IMG/VR virus record: IMGVR_UViG_3300018080_000215
Span: 1-55,777 of that record
Length of the DNA: 55,777 nucleotides
Direction: 5' to 3' (one strand)
Source: a virus
Within the stretch, counting starts at the first letter, position 1. Each line of letters starts with the position of its first letter. The notes under the pieces are model-generated. The model had not been told where the DNA came from and did not search any database. It worked only from the letters and a program-made list of their open reading frames with translations. Shown one piece after another: positions 31,191-38,869 of this stretch. The position numbers and the translations under genes are program-made.

Positions 31191-32333
31191 ATGGTTACGA
31201 CTGCTGCCCCCCGAAACATTCGGGGTGGCGAAGTTCTCATCCCCAACATGGCATATCACATTGCCATTCAAACCCGAGTCCCGGCCTTGGCCTGGGGTGG
31301 TACTGGTGTTGTCAAGACTCAAGGCAATGCCGCTCTGGCTAAGGCATTGGGGTTCAAGTTCTATCCTCTCATCGGTAGTTGCCATGCCCCCGAAGACTTC
31401 GGCGGTATCCCGTTCCCGGTGTTCAACGAGGGTCACACCGAACTGCTGCCAATGAAGTGGGTTCGCAAGACCCGCGATCCGTATTGGTTCATCTTCATGG
31501 ACGAGGTAACGACCATTCCGATTCAGGTTCGCCCACCGGCTCTTTCAATGTTGAGCGAACGCCGCATTGGTGAGTGTGTTATGCACCCCACCACTATCAT
31601 TTGTGGTGCCACCAATCCCCCGGAGTTGGCTCCCAACGCCGCTCCACTGGAGAAGTCTTTGCTCAATCGCTTCTATCACCACAAGTGGGAGTTCCCTCTT
31701 GCTGAATGGGTGAAGGGTATGCGACAGGGGCAGAACTTCGACGAGCCGAAAGTGACTATCCTCCCCGACAACTGGGAGACTTACATCGGCAAGTGGTCAA
31801 GCCTCGTTGGCAACTTCATTATGTCTCGTCCTGAAATGGCCGAGGAAGATCATTCCAAGTGCGACGATGACCGACTGTCATTCGCATCACCCCGGGCTTG
31901 GTCAAAGGCTGCCCTGTTACTGGCTGGTGCCGAGGCTTGCGATGCTCCGGTCGAAGTCTATGTGCAGTTGTTGTCTGGCATGATTGGTGAGGCGAACGGC
32001 AGTGAGTTCGTTGCTCATCTCCATGCTACTGAACTGTACAGTCCTGACGAGATTCTGAACGGCGACGTTACTGTCGATTGGCAGAAGAGTCGCTTCGATG
32101 TTCTGGCCTGTTTGCCCAGTGCTATCGTCGGGGCAATCAAGAGCGAGAACAGCGACAAGCGTTTCAGTAATGCCGTCAAGTTCTTCGTCGAACTGTGTGA
32201 GCATGAGGCCGACCTTGCACTCTATCCGCTACTGGAACTGATGCCACTGATGCCCGATGGACACCGTCTTGACCAAGATGCTGCGGTCAAGTTCTCCGGT
32301 GTCGTTCGTCAAATGGAACAGGGGGTGAACTGA
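31191..32333 (+). CDS. MoxR-type AAA+ ATPase (380 aa) with atypical Walker A
   Basis: ATG 31191 with GAGG 8 bases upstream. AAA+ features: Walker A-like GGTGVVKT at residues 36-43, where the usual Gly before Lys is Val; Walker B WFIFMDE at 99-105; sensor-1 region IICGATNPPE; and arginine-finger-type LLNRFYHHKWEF. MoxR ATPases are chaperones that work with VWA proteins on metal insertion or complex assembly, in the manner of CobS/CobT or RavA/ViaA. TGATG coupling to the zincin/VWA gene fits that partnership. The Val substitution may reduce turnover or mark a non-canonical P-loop. C-terminal half is a family-specific helical domain. Confidence 0.85.
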   Translation: MVTTAAPRNIRGGEVLIPNMAYHIAIQTRVPALAWGGTGVVKTQGNAALAKALGFKFYPLIGSCHAPEDFGGIPFPVFNEGHTELLPMKWVRKTRDPYWFIFMDEVTTIPIQVRPPALSMLSERRIGECVMHPTTIICGATNPPELAPNAAPLEKSLLNRFYHHKWEFPLAEWVKGMRQGQNFDEPKVTILPDNWETYIGKWSSLVGNFIMSRPEMAEEDHSKCDDDRLSFASPRAWSKAALLLAGAEACDAPVEVYVQLLSGMIGEANGSEFVAHLHATELYSPDEILNGDVTVDWQKSRFDVLACLPSAIVGAIKSENSDKRFSNAVKFFVELCEHEADLALYPLLELMPLMPDGHRLDQDAAVKFSGVVRQMEQGVN

Positions 32334-33856
32334 TGGAGAAGATGACAAGAGATCGTCTGATTATCGCCAAGGCTAAGGAGCGATGCCGCCAGTGGATGCC
32401 CTACTTGCGGCGTTTGTTCCTGCCGATGCGTTGTATTGCCAAAGACAACATCCCTACTGCGGCAGTCGATAAGTATTGCCGTATGTATTACAACCCGGGA
32501 TTCGTCAGCAAACTGACTGTCCCGCAGATGGCTTACGTCATTCTGCATGAGGTTCTTCATGTGGTGCTATCACACCACAAGAGAACGGCCAGGATGGCCC
32601 CCAATGCTGACAAGCAAACCCTGTTCCTTGCCAACATCGCTCAAGACCTGTGTATTCAGCAGGCTTTGCAGTCTGACGTTGGCTGCCATGAACCGGAAGA
32701 CATCGTTCGCATTGACCAGTGGACTCATATCGACGGCATCGAGCCGGGTATGACCAGTGAGCAATACTTCTACGCTCTCCGCGAATGGTACGAGAATCGG
32801 GAGGACGGGGAGCCAACAGAAGGCGAAGACGAGTCACCCTCGGAAGACTCCGAAGAAGGCTTAGGTTCTCCCCAAGACTCCGAGTCAGACGGCGATTCGG
32901 AAAATGATTCCGATGGCGATGAAGACTCCGATGGGGATGGTGAGTCATCGGCAGATGACGGTGATGAAGAGTCTGACGAAGACGGCAGCGATGGCGGGCA
33001 GTCTTCGGAAGACGATGATTCCGATAGCGATGCGGAATCGGAGGCGACCGGCAGCGGTCAAGGTGAGTCAGATTCCCAATCGGAAGTAGACACTTCGGGT
33101 ATGCCAGCGATGGGGGATATTTGTAATCCTGCCCATGCTGGTTCCAACTCTGACGGTGAAGAAAAGCCTTGGGAAGACCCGCCGACTCTCGCTGATGTTG
33201 CCAACCAAGAGCGGGCTTTGAGGGAAGTCGAGAAAGACATCGACGAATGTCAGAGTCTCGGGGCTGGTGGCGGCGGGATTCGTCAGTCACTCAAGGCTCG
33301 GCTGCATCCTCTGCCAGACCCGTTCGACGAACTCCGTACTGCTGTTGGTCGGACGCTGGTGGCGGCTGCTGGCGATCCCCGGAAGACCTACCGCAAGTAT
33401 CCCCGTCGCACTCTTCCCGGTGATGGAAGGCTCATGGGCACTGAGCATATCCAGCCGGAAGCGGTGATCTTGCTAGACACCAGTGGTTCTATGGAGTCTA
33501 GCGCAATCAAGGATCGAGCCTTGACGATTGTCGCCAAGGGTATCTCGCGATTGCAGAATCCCCGTATCGTTTGTTGCGACGGGGTGGTGCAGTCTGAGAA
33601 CCGGGTGGCGAATATGTCCCGGTTTACCTGGGACGGCGGTGGCGGCACTGATATGACAGCCGGTCTTCTCTACGTCCAAGAGAAGTACAACCCCGACGCT
33701 ATCGTCATCATCACTGACGGTATCACCCACTGGCCGACCGAAAAGTTACGGGCCAAGGTTATCTGTGCTTTGTGTTGTGGTGCTTGGGCAGAACGAGTGC
33801 CGAAGTGGCTCAAGACTGTGCATCTATATCGGGAGCAACACAAATATGCTCTCTGA
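32333..33856 (+). CDS. DUF2201-type protein: zincin-like domain, acidic linker, VWA domain (507 aa)
   Basis: N-terminal domain carries HEVLH at 72-76 followed by SHHKR, an HExxH-type zinc site of the DUF2201 N-terminal putative metallopeptidase. Residues ~153-265 are an Asp/Glu/Ser linker (DGDSENDSDGDEDSDGDGE). The C-terminal VWA-like domain has the MIDAS DTSGSME at 382-388, GGGTDM at about 438 and IIITDG-type strand near 460. This is a paired partner for the upstream MoxR ATPase. Known VWA/MoxR pairs remodel or load metal into target complexes; here the target is unknown. The gene stops eight bases after the start of a small membrane peptide gene. Confidence 0.88.
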   Translation: MEKMTRDRLIIAKAKERCRQWMPYLRRLFLPMRCIAKDNIPTAAVDKYCRMYYNPGFVSKLTVPQMAYVILHEVLHVVLSHHKRTARMAPNADKQTLFLANIAQDLCIQQALQSDVGCHEPEDIVRIDQWTHIDGIEPGMTSEQYFYALREWYENREDGEPTEGEDESPSEDSEEGLGSPQDSESDGDSENDSDGDEDSDGDGESSADDGDEESDEDGSDGGQSSEDDDSDSDAESEATGSGQGESDSQSEVDTSGMPAMGDICNPAHAGSNSDGEEKPWEDPPTLADVANQERALREVEKDIDECQSLGAGGGGIRQSLKARLHPLPDPFDELRTAVGRTLVAAAGDPRKTYRKYPRRTLPGDGRLMGTEHIQPEAVILLDTSGSMESSAIKDRALTIVAKGISRLQNPRIVCCDGVVQSENRVANMSRFTWDGGGGTDMTAGLLYVQEKYNPDAIVIITDGITHWPTEKLRAKVICALCCGAWAERVPKWLKTVHLYREQHKYAL

Positions 33857-33923
33857 AATAATCACTGTCGCTGTACTCATTTACGTCTTTTCAATCTTAC
33901 TCTCTAACGAAACGGGACTATGA
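33846..33923 (+). CDS. 25-aa single-span membrane peptide
   Basis: ATG 33846 lies 10 bases after GGGAG; the frame encodes MLSEIITVAVLIYVFSILLS followed by NETGL. The first residues plus a ~17-residue hydrophobic helix would span the membrane. It overlaps the VWA gene end by 11 bases and its TGA overlaps the next ATG (ATGA), so it is embedded in a coupled gene series. Too short for most gene finders. Possible roles: anchoring or regulating the MoxR/VWA system, superinfection exclusion, or a small toxin. Coding is inferred from coupling and composition. Confidence 0.6.
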   Translation: MLSEIITVAVLIYVFSILLSNETGL

Positions 33924-34993
33924 ACAATCTGTGCAATATGGAATCTTACTACCAACAGTATTGGCGGTGGGGCGATGAAAAGAATTTTCGGCGTTCCCTA
34001 GATAATGCCCATAAAGTGCGGCCTCGATGCGATCTGAATGATTGGACGCTGGCCGATGCTGCTAGGTTTTGGATTGGCAATAACGATGGCCTGTTGGAAT
34101 CTATGGAGACGTTCGACATACCCGATGGGTTTGTTGTTGTTCTTGCTGCCACCATGATTATGCGGAGTTGCGCAGCAGAGCATCATCGCCGTTATGTGGA
34201 TAACGGGGTTCAACACATGTCCTTGGGGAGGCCGCTAGCCAACAATGCGTACTTCCCAGTGTACTGTGAGCGACTTCAACAGGATGCCATTTTATCTGAC
34301 CCGATTTGTAGGAGTCCTGAAGACAACAAGGTGACGCAATCTCACTTTTGCAGGAGTTTGTTTCGGGCTATTACAGAACATGATACTTGTACCCATTTCT
34401 TCTCGATGGATATTCCTACTGCCCGGGAGTATTGCGCAAGAACGCACTGCACTGCCAATGACAGTTCTATGCCCCAATGCGTACCCCAGGTTATGTGGGA
34501 AAAACACCCCGAGTTCTTCACCAGTGAGCGGCTGAACTACCAAGGTGTGTATCACCTCTGGCCCGCATTTCGGTCTGCACTCACCAGCGAACCTCCAACA
34601 ATTTCTATCAAGCGGCAGCGCAGTCACAAACTGGTTCCTGTGGTTCCGAGAATGACTGTCGAAATTCTTGAGTCCTTTCGGATGAACTGTCTTTCCTATG
34701 TCAAGGAAGCCGGGGAGAGATACTTTTTTCGCGAACAGTTGAAAGAGATTATCGGAGCCGTAGGCCAATGTAGGTTGCAGTACCGTTTCATACTGAGTGC
34801 TACTGGCAAGGATGTGCAGATGTACTTGCGTAAATTCGACCTGACTTTCCTGCGTTTGTTGTGTTGGAAGTGGAAAGTAATGAACCCGCTCTGTGATAAC
34901 AACAGCCTTCATTACTGGGGACTTGAGCAAGATCAGTGGTCATCTCTCGCGAAAGACGTTTATTTGTGGGACTCTGAACCCCTTACTTACTGA
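33920..34993 (+). CDS. Hypothetical Cys-rich protein (357 aa)
   Basis: ATG 33920 overlaps the membrane-peptide stop (ATGA). 357 aa with about 15 Cys and many Trp, Tyr and His (MESYYQQYWRWGDEKNF, TAREYCARTHCTANDSS). Helical overall with a hydrophobic patch (GFVVVLAATMIMRS). No family is recognised. Its position directly after the MoxR/VWA/peptide series suggests it could be a substrate or component of that system. The G+C usage looks slightly lower than neighbours. Confidence 0.75.
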   Translation: MNNLCNMESYYQQYWRWGDEKNFRRSLDNAHKVRPRCDLNDWTLADAARFWIGNNDGLLESMETFDIPDGFVVVLAATMIMRSCAAEHHRRYVDNGVQHMSLGRPLANNAYFPVYCERLQQDAILSDPICRSPEDNKVTQSHFCRSLFRAITEHDTCTHFFSMDIPTAREYCARTHCTANDSSMPQCVPQVMWEKHPEFFTSERLNYQGVYHLWPAFRSALTSEPPTISIKRQRSHKLVPVVPRMTVEILESFRMNCLSYVKEAGERYFFREQLKEIIGAVGQCRLQYRFILSATGKDVQMYLRKFDLTFLRLLCWKWKVMNPLCDNNSLHYWGLEQDQWSSLAKDVYLWDSEPLTY

Positions 34994-35007
34994 AGAAAGG
35001 ATATGCC

Positions 35008-35304
35008 ATGTCAGGCAAGAAACTGCCGATGATTCGTCTTACCCGTCTCTTCCCTCTAACTGACCCCAATGTTCCCAAACTGGTTGCAGACTTGGGCTTT
35101 GAGGTCGCTCTTGTCGAACCGCCAAAGACTCGCCCCGAGAAAAAGAAAAAGGCTAGTCGCCGTAGACCGCCGGTCGCCCTGACTAAGGAGCGGCTGGCCG
35201 AGTTTCGTAGGGCTAGGAACGGTGGCAAAACTTACGGGCAGATCGCCAAAATCTTTGGCGTTACTCCTGCCCGCGCTTGGCAGATTGTGAACAAGGGGAA
35301 ATGA
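35008..35304 (+). CDS. Small HTH DNA-binding protein (98 aa)
   Basis: ATG 35008 follows GAAAGGA by 7-10 bases. Basic middle (RPEKKKKASRRRPPVAL) followed by a C-terminal helix-turn-helix: ERLAEFRRARNGGKTYGQIA then KIFGVTPARAWQIVNKGK, the pattern of Xre/sigma-like short HTHs. Likely a small DNA-binding regulator. Overlaps the next gene region as ATGA at an upstream candidate start. Confidence 0.8.
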   Translation: MSGKKLPMIRLTRLFPLTDPNVPKLVADLGFEVALVEPPKTRPEKKKKASRRRPPVALTKERLAEFRRARNGGKTYGQIAKIFGVTPARAWQIVNKGK

Positions 35305-35306
35305 AC

Positions 35307-36275
35307 ATGAACTTCTTCATCCCCCGCACAACCTTTCAGATTGCCAAGTCTGATGGTGCTGATGCCAAGTCACATAGGGAGTTTGCATCAGTGATGATAG
35401 CGGCAATGGAGGCCGCTTGCGACCATTATGGTGGCAGTCTGAGGGAGATTGACCCGTTCACCCCAACGCTCTTGATGATGGAGGCTGAGTGGGCTGAGTT
35501 GCGTATGCCCTACTACAACCTCTGGCCCTCTATCATTCCTGCCCTAACTAAGTTGCGGCTGGACGTTGATGCTAGTCACTTCAAGTTACCAGTATCACCC
35601 TTACTGATTAGGTTTCCATCGACTGTCCCGCACCCGTTGCGGTGGAGTTACGATGGGCAAGAGTGGGTTGTTCAAACCTTATTGGTTGATGACCAACCTG
35701 TCCGTATGTGCGAGAAACTTCGGCATCGGCATCCCGATCTGCCGAACGGCTCCGATGTACCGGCACTGTCTTTTTTCGTAGACATTGACGAGCCGGTTGA
35801 AGGCAATGAGATGTTTCGACAGAAACTCTACAAGCATTGTCTCACCCTCCCGGGCTGGAGTATTGAGCGTAGTTTCTCGGAGATACCAGGGCACTCCTCT
35901 GCTGATAGTGGTGTTCAGTATCCAGACCATATCGTTCAAGACTTGGCGAGGATCGTCTGCACCCTCTGTCTCATGGCAGATGACCCACAACTGGTAGTGC
36001 CAGATGTTCTATCCAAGGACAAGCAGAAGTTCGCCGAGAGTCGCGACAGCAGGCTGGTAGCCAAAGCCCACAATCGGGGCAAGGTGGGCTGGAACGTAGG
36101 GGCAGACATCGAAGTCTCGCCACACTACAGAAACGCCAGCCCAGCGGCTCTCTACTGGACGGGACAGGGGAGGAAGGTGCCTCGCATCCGGTTCCGCAAA
36201 GGTTGTTTCGTACACCGGCAGCGTATGTCAAGTGTTCCGACAGGATACCTCTTACCGCAAGGAGAAAAGCGTTGA
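35307..36275 (+). CDS. Hypothetical protein with SPHxR-type C-terminal motif (322 aa)
   Basis: Start ATG 35307 (MNFFIPRTTFQIAK) has AGGGG 8 bases upstream; an ATG six bases earlier overlaps the previous stop but is too close to the site. The C-terminal ~50 residues contain VSPHYRNASPAALYWTGQGR and FRKGCFVHRQRM, resembling the 'S-P-H-x-R-x-x-H ... G-x-G-R ... F' tail common in uncharacterised mobile-element proteins. The N-terminal part is alpha/beta without recognised motifs. Function unknown. Confidence 0.75.
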   Translation: MNFFIPRTTFQIAKSDGADAKSHREFASVMIAAMEAACDHYGGSLREIDPFTPTLLMMEAEWAELRMPYYNLWPSIIPALTKLRLDVDASHFKLPVSPLLIRFPSTVPHPLRWSYDGQEWVVQTLLVDDQPVRMCEKLRHRHPDLPNGSDVPALSFFVDIDEPVEGNEMFRQKLYKHCLTLPGWSIERSFSEIPGHSSADSGVQYPDHIVQDLARIVCTLCLMADDPQLVVPDVLSKDKQKFAESRDSRLVAKAHNRGKVGWNVGADIEVSPHYRNASPAALYWTGQGRKVPRIRFRKGCFVHRQRMSSVPTGYLLPQGEKR

Positions 36276-36685
36276 TCTATGACAACAAGGTTTATGCCCC
36301 ACACTTCGGGGTTTGGAATCTGGTGGAGCGACACCTACCCAAGATGGGCGAGGTAGTTCTTGGAATGGCCTGTCACAAGAAGGGTGGCCCGCAGGTTTTC
36401 CTTTGCGAATGGCGAATCGTTGAGGAACCTTCCGACTACAACTCCGAGCATCTATTCGCTGTAGGCGACCGGGATGCGGAGGAAGATGTAAGCATTGCCG
36501 ATCTGCACATGGCGGCATGGTTCCTGAGTTTCTACGAAACGGAATCAAGCGGCCAGTTGACGCTCCCCAATGTTTTGTTCTGGGCAGAAGCCCGCTTCCT
36601 TATTCAAACACCGCTGTCTGTGTGTGAGGAATGTGATGCACTCCACTGTGACTTCGGTGACTGCGATGAGGAGGATGAGGAATGA
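36272..36685 (+). CDS. Hypothetical protein (137 aa), TTG start
   Basis: TTG 36272 overlaps the previous TGA (TTGA) and follows AAGGAG by 7 bases, so it is preferred over the distant upstream Met. Product MIYDNKVYAPHFGVWNLVER..., Trp/Tyr/Leu rich, ending in a Cys/Asp/Glu tail (CEECDALHCDFGDCDEEDEE) that might bind metal. No family recognised. ATGA overlap with next gene. Confidence 0.72.
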   Translation: MIYDNKVYAPHFGVWNLVERHLPKMGEVVLGMACHKKGGPQVFLCEWRIVEEPSDYNSEHLFAVGDRDAEEDVSIADLHMAAWFLSFYETESSGQLTLPNVLFWAEARFLIQTPLSVCEECDALHCDFGDCDEEDEE

Positions 36686-36939
36686 AACCCACAATCAAGT
36701 CTGCGGTTGACATAGCAAACGCCGCCAAGCAAGCCCGCAATGCCCTTCCCGTTCGGGATGACTTGTTCGCCAAGGCATGGCGGCGAGTTCAAGCATCGCC
36801 TTGCCTGCTGCAATACGAAGAAGAACTCCTGGCTGACCCCGGCGATGACGATAATCTGCGGTGGTTGGTCAGTGCAAAGGTTAGCGACCTTGTTTACTGG
36901 GCAGAACTGATGCGGAGGGATAGCAATGAAGAGATATGA
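36682..36939 (+). CDS. Small helical hypothetical protein (85 aa)
   Basis: 85 aa starting MKPTIKSAVDIANAAKQARN, helical and moderately acidic at the C-terminus. ATGA overlap upstream; 14-base overlap with the following gene. No recognised family; likely a small interaction protein. Confidence 0.7.
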   Translation: MKPTIKSAVDIANAAKQARNALPVRDDLFAKAWRRVQASPCLLQYEEELLADPGDDDNLRWLVSAKVSDLVYWAELMRRDSNEEI

Positions 36940-37321
36940 ACGTCAGTACGAAGACTTGCAGTCTTATGCGTATCGCAAGGCTGGCTGGAAGAAGCATCTT
37001 GTCGGCAAGAAGATGGTGAGAGCCATCGTCGCCTCTGCTTTGTACAACTGGCCTATCGTCGCACTCAAGGATAGGTCGCTGAACTCGGAAGTATCCGACA
37101 AGTTGCAGAAGGAAATCTTCTATCAACTATCTATTGCCCAGTACAAGCGCAACAGAAAGCCGTTTGGTTCTGTGTGGATCATCATCTTGTCGGCAGTGAT
37201 AGGGCAGATCGTTCGGGCTATGATCGAATGGTATTGGAACAGGGATAGCGGGAGGGCTGGGTTTGTGTTTGCCAATCTGAGGAACAGTGACTTGGTACAT
37301 GGGGAATTGAGATATGAGTAG
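36926..37321 (+). CDS. Hypothetical protein with one membrane segment (131 aa)
   Basis: 131 aa. Basic N-terminal part (KAGWKKHLVGKKMVRAIVAS) and a hydrophobic segment around residues 82-100 (GSVWIIILSAVIGQIVRAMI), followed by WYWNRDSGRAG. Probably a single-pass membrane or membrane-associated protein. Function unknown. Overlaps neighbours by 14 and 8 bases. Confidence 0.7.
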   Translation: MKRYERQYEDLQSYAYRKAGWKKHLVGKKMVRAIVASALYNWPIVALKDRSLNSEVSDKLQKEIFYQLSIAQYKRNRKPFGSVWIIILSAVIGQIVRAMIEWYWNRDSGRAGFVFANLRNSDLVHGELRYE

Positions 37322-37670
37322 GAAGCAAGAGATTCGAGCCGCTGGGAAGCGGGAAAAGCAGATTGGGATTCTGACAATGATTGCCAATCACATTTGGAAT
37401 TACGGCTATCAACCTACGTTACGGGAGATTGCCGCAGAGTTGGGCTGGGAAAGCCCGGGGTATGTTCAGACACTTTTACAACACTGGTTTGAGGAGACAG
37501 GAGATGGCAGAGTCACAATGCGTAGTCGAGCAATCGACTTCAATTGGAGAGAGTACGTTACCGTCGCTCATGTATCATGGGACATCGAGCGACCGGCTCG
37601 GAACAATACTTCCCGCCGGTCTAAGGCCAAGAGGGCGAAGAAAAAGCCGGTGGGAGCAGTATCCAAGTAG
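37314..37670 (+). CDS. Winged-helix LexA-N-like DNA-binding protein (118 aa)
   Basis: Residues ~18-75 have the LexA N-terminal winged-helix pattern: IANHIWNYGYQPTLREIAAE followed by LGWESPGYVQTLLQHW and a wing GRVTMRSRAIDFNW. No catalytic domain follows, so it would act as a stand-alone repressor or regulator. The basic C-terminal ~35 residues (RRSKAKRAKKKP) share DNA with the ART-like gene in another frame (167-base overlap). A candidate for binding repeats in the control region. Confidence 0.8.
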   Translation: MSRKQEIRAAGKREKQIGILTMIANHIWNYGYQPTLREIAAELGWESPGYVQTLLQHWFEETGDGRVTMRSRAIDFNWREYVTVAHVSWDIERPARNNTSRRSKAKRAKKKPVGAVSK

Positions 37671-38226
37671 ACCGGATATGGTCTATCTGACAACGGCATA
37701 CGCTACTTACTACGGTTCGGCCCGCTGCCCGGTCGATGCTTTGCAAGTCATCGTCGAAGTTGACACAACGCAACTCGACGCAACCAAGTTCTTTCCTGAC
37801 GAAGACTTCGTTGCCCAAGCCCTAGCACACCAGACCGGTAGGGCACTTGCAGATGTGCATGAAGAAGTGCGGGCAGATTTGGATGGCTACCGCCACCACT
37901 ATGCTGATAGTGTGAAAAGTCTGGGGAATCTGGCTTACCGAGGGGTCATTCCACCGGAGGCGATTAGCCGTTATGCCATCTTGCCTGACCCAGTAGCGGG
38001 AAGGCTGGCGTTGATTGTTGATCCCATAATTTCCCCGGTCAACTACAAGTTGTGTGGCGAGTATTACCGTCAGGTGACTGCTTGGTTGTTTGGTGACCTA
38101 GAGAACTTCCCATTGCAATGGCCTGTGTCTTCGCTGCCGGATGATATTGCATCTGAATGGGTTCGAGGTCGCGTAGAAATGAACGAACTCCGCAAGACCA
38201 TCCTACTTGTGAAGAGAGGTGCCTAA
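37504..38226 (+). CDS. ADP-ribosyltransferase-like protein (240 aa)
   Basis: ATG 37504 is preceded by GAGGAG at 7 bases. The core begins with LMYHGTSSDRLGTILPAGLR, then VYLTTAYATYYG, VIVEVDTTQLD and FFPDEDF. This 'YHGTS ... GL ... VYLT ... A' pattern is the His/Tyr-containing NAD-binding scaffold shared by ART-superfamily enzymes and RNA 2'-phosphotransferases. Phages use such enzymes to modify host RNA polymerase, ribosomes or defence proteins, as with T4 Alt/Mod. A specific substrate cannot be read. It overlaps the winged-helix gene by 167 bases. The catalytic acidic residue is uncertain. Confidence 0.7.
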   Translation: MAESQCVVEQSTSIGESTLPSLMYHGTSSDRLGTILPAGLRPRGRRKSRWEQYPSRPDMVYLTTAYATYYGSARCPVDALQVIVEVDTTQLDATKFFPDEDFVAQALAHQTGRALADVHEEVRADLDGYRHHYADSVKSLGNLAYRGVIPPEAISRYAILPDPVAGRLALIVDPIISPVNYKLCGEYYRQVTAWLFGDLENFPLQWPVSSLPDDIASEWVRGRVEMNELRKTILLVKRGA

Positions 38227-38582
38227 TGAGAGACCCGGGTAACCAACAGTTTCTTACAAGAATACTGAACCTAGAGAAGCAGATACACCAGTGCGTCGAG
38301 AGGCGAGCCGAGGAGGCGGGGTACGCGATTATCGGCGGCGAGATTCCTCGCTACATCGGCGACGGGATAGAGATGAACGGACAGAAGTATGCCCTGGCTG
38401 CACTATGTTTAGCCATTACTTCCCAGTTCGCTCAGGAAACTACCACCGTCTCAGAGACGCTGGAGACGATGAAGTTCCTGCTAGACATAGGGTGCCTGCG
38501 AGACAGGGAGTTTGAGTCTCTTCGTACTGTCCTGAATCAATTGCTATCTATCCAAGTCCCTGGTCTGGAGGAAGACGAATGA
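38226..38582 (+). CDS. Hypothetical protein (118 aa)
   Basis: ATG 38226 overlaps the preceding TAA (TAATG) with AGAGG upstream. 118 aa, helical, MRDPGNQQFLTRILNLEKQI then a hydrophobic core (YALAALCLAITSQFAQE). No family recognised. ATGA overlap with the next gene. Likely part of the same unit as the ART-like gene. Confidence 0.72.
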   Translation: MRDPGNQQFLTRILNLEKQIHQCVERRAEEAGYAIIGGEIPRYIGDGIEMNGQKYALAALCLAITSQFAQETTTVSETLETMKFLLDIGCLRDREFESLRTVLNQLLSIQVPGLEEDE

Positions 38583-38869
38583 GTGTGCCTTCAATTCTTA
38601 ACCAAGCAGAGATGATGGTGATTGCCTTGAGTGCATACCAAATGTTGTACCGGGGCAGCGAGGACAGGATCGTTGTTGGGCTAACACCGCAGCATTGCAG
38701 CGCAATACGGGCAATGCTTCAGGACGATAACTTCAAGGCAGTCGCACTCGATGCTTGGAATGAAGTATTCGTTGAGAGAGAAGGTGAGTTGTATGACGCT
38801 GTTCGGGCTGCGATGCAGGAGTGCGGTGTTTGGGACTCGTTTCGCGAAGTCTGTGGAGACAAGCGGTGA
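38579..38869 (+). CDS. Small hypothetical protein (96 aa)
   Basis: 96 aa, MSVPSILNQAEMMVIALSAY..., helical with a Cys-containing C-terminus (CGVWDSFREVCGDKR). GTGA overlap with the serine recombinase gene. No family recognised. May regulate or accompany the recombinase. Confidence 0.7.
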   Translation: MSVPSILNQAEMMVIALSAYQMLYRGSEDRIVVGLTPQHCSAIRAMLQDDNFKAVALDAWNEVFVEREGELYDAVRAAMQECGVWDSFREVCGDKR

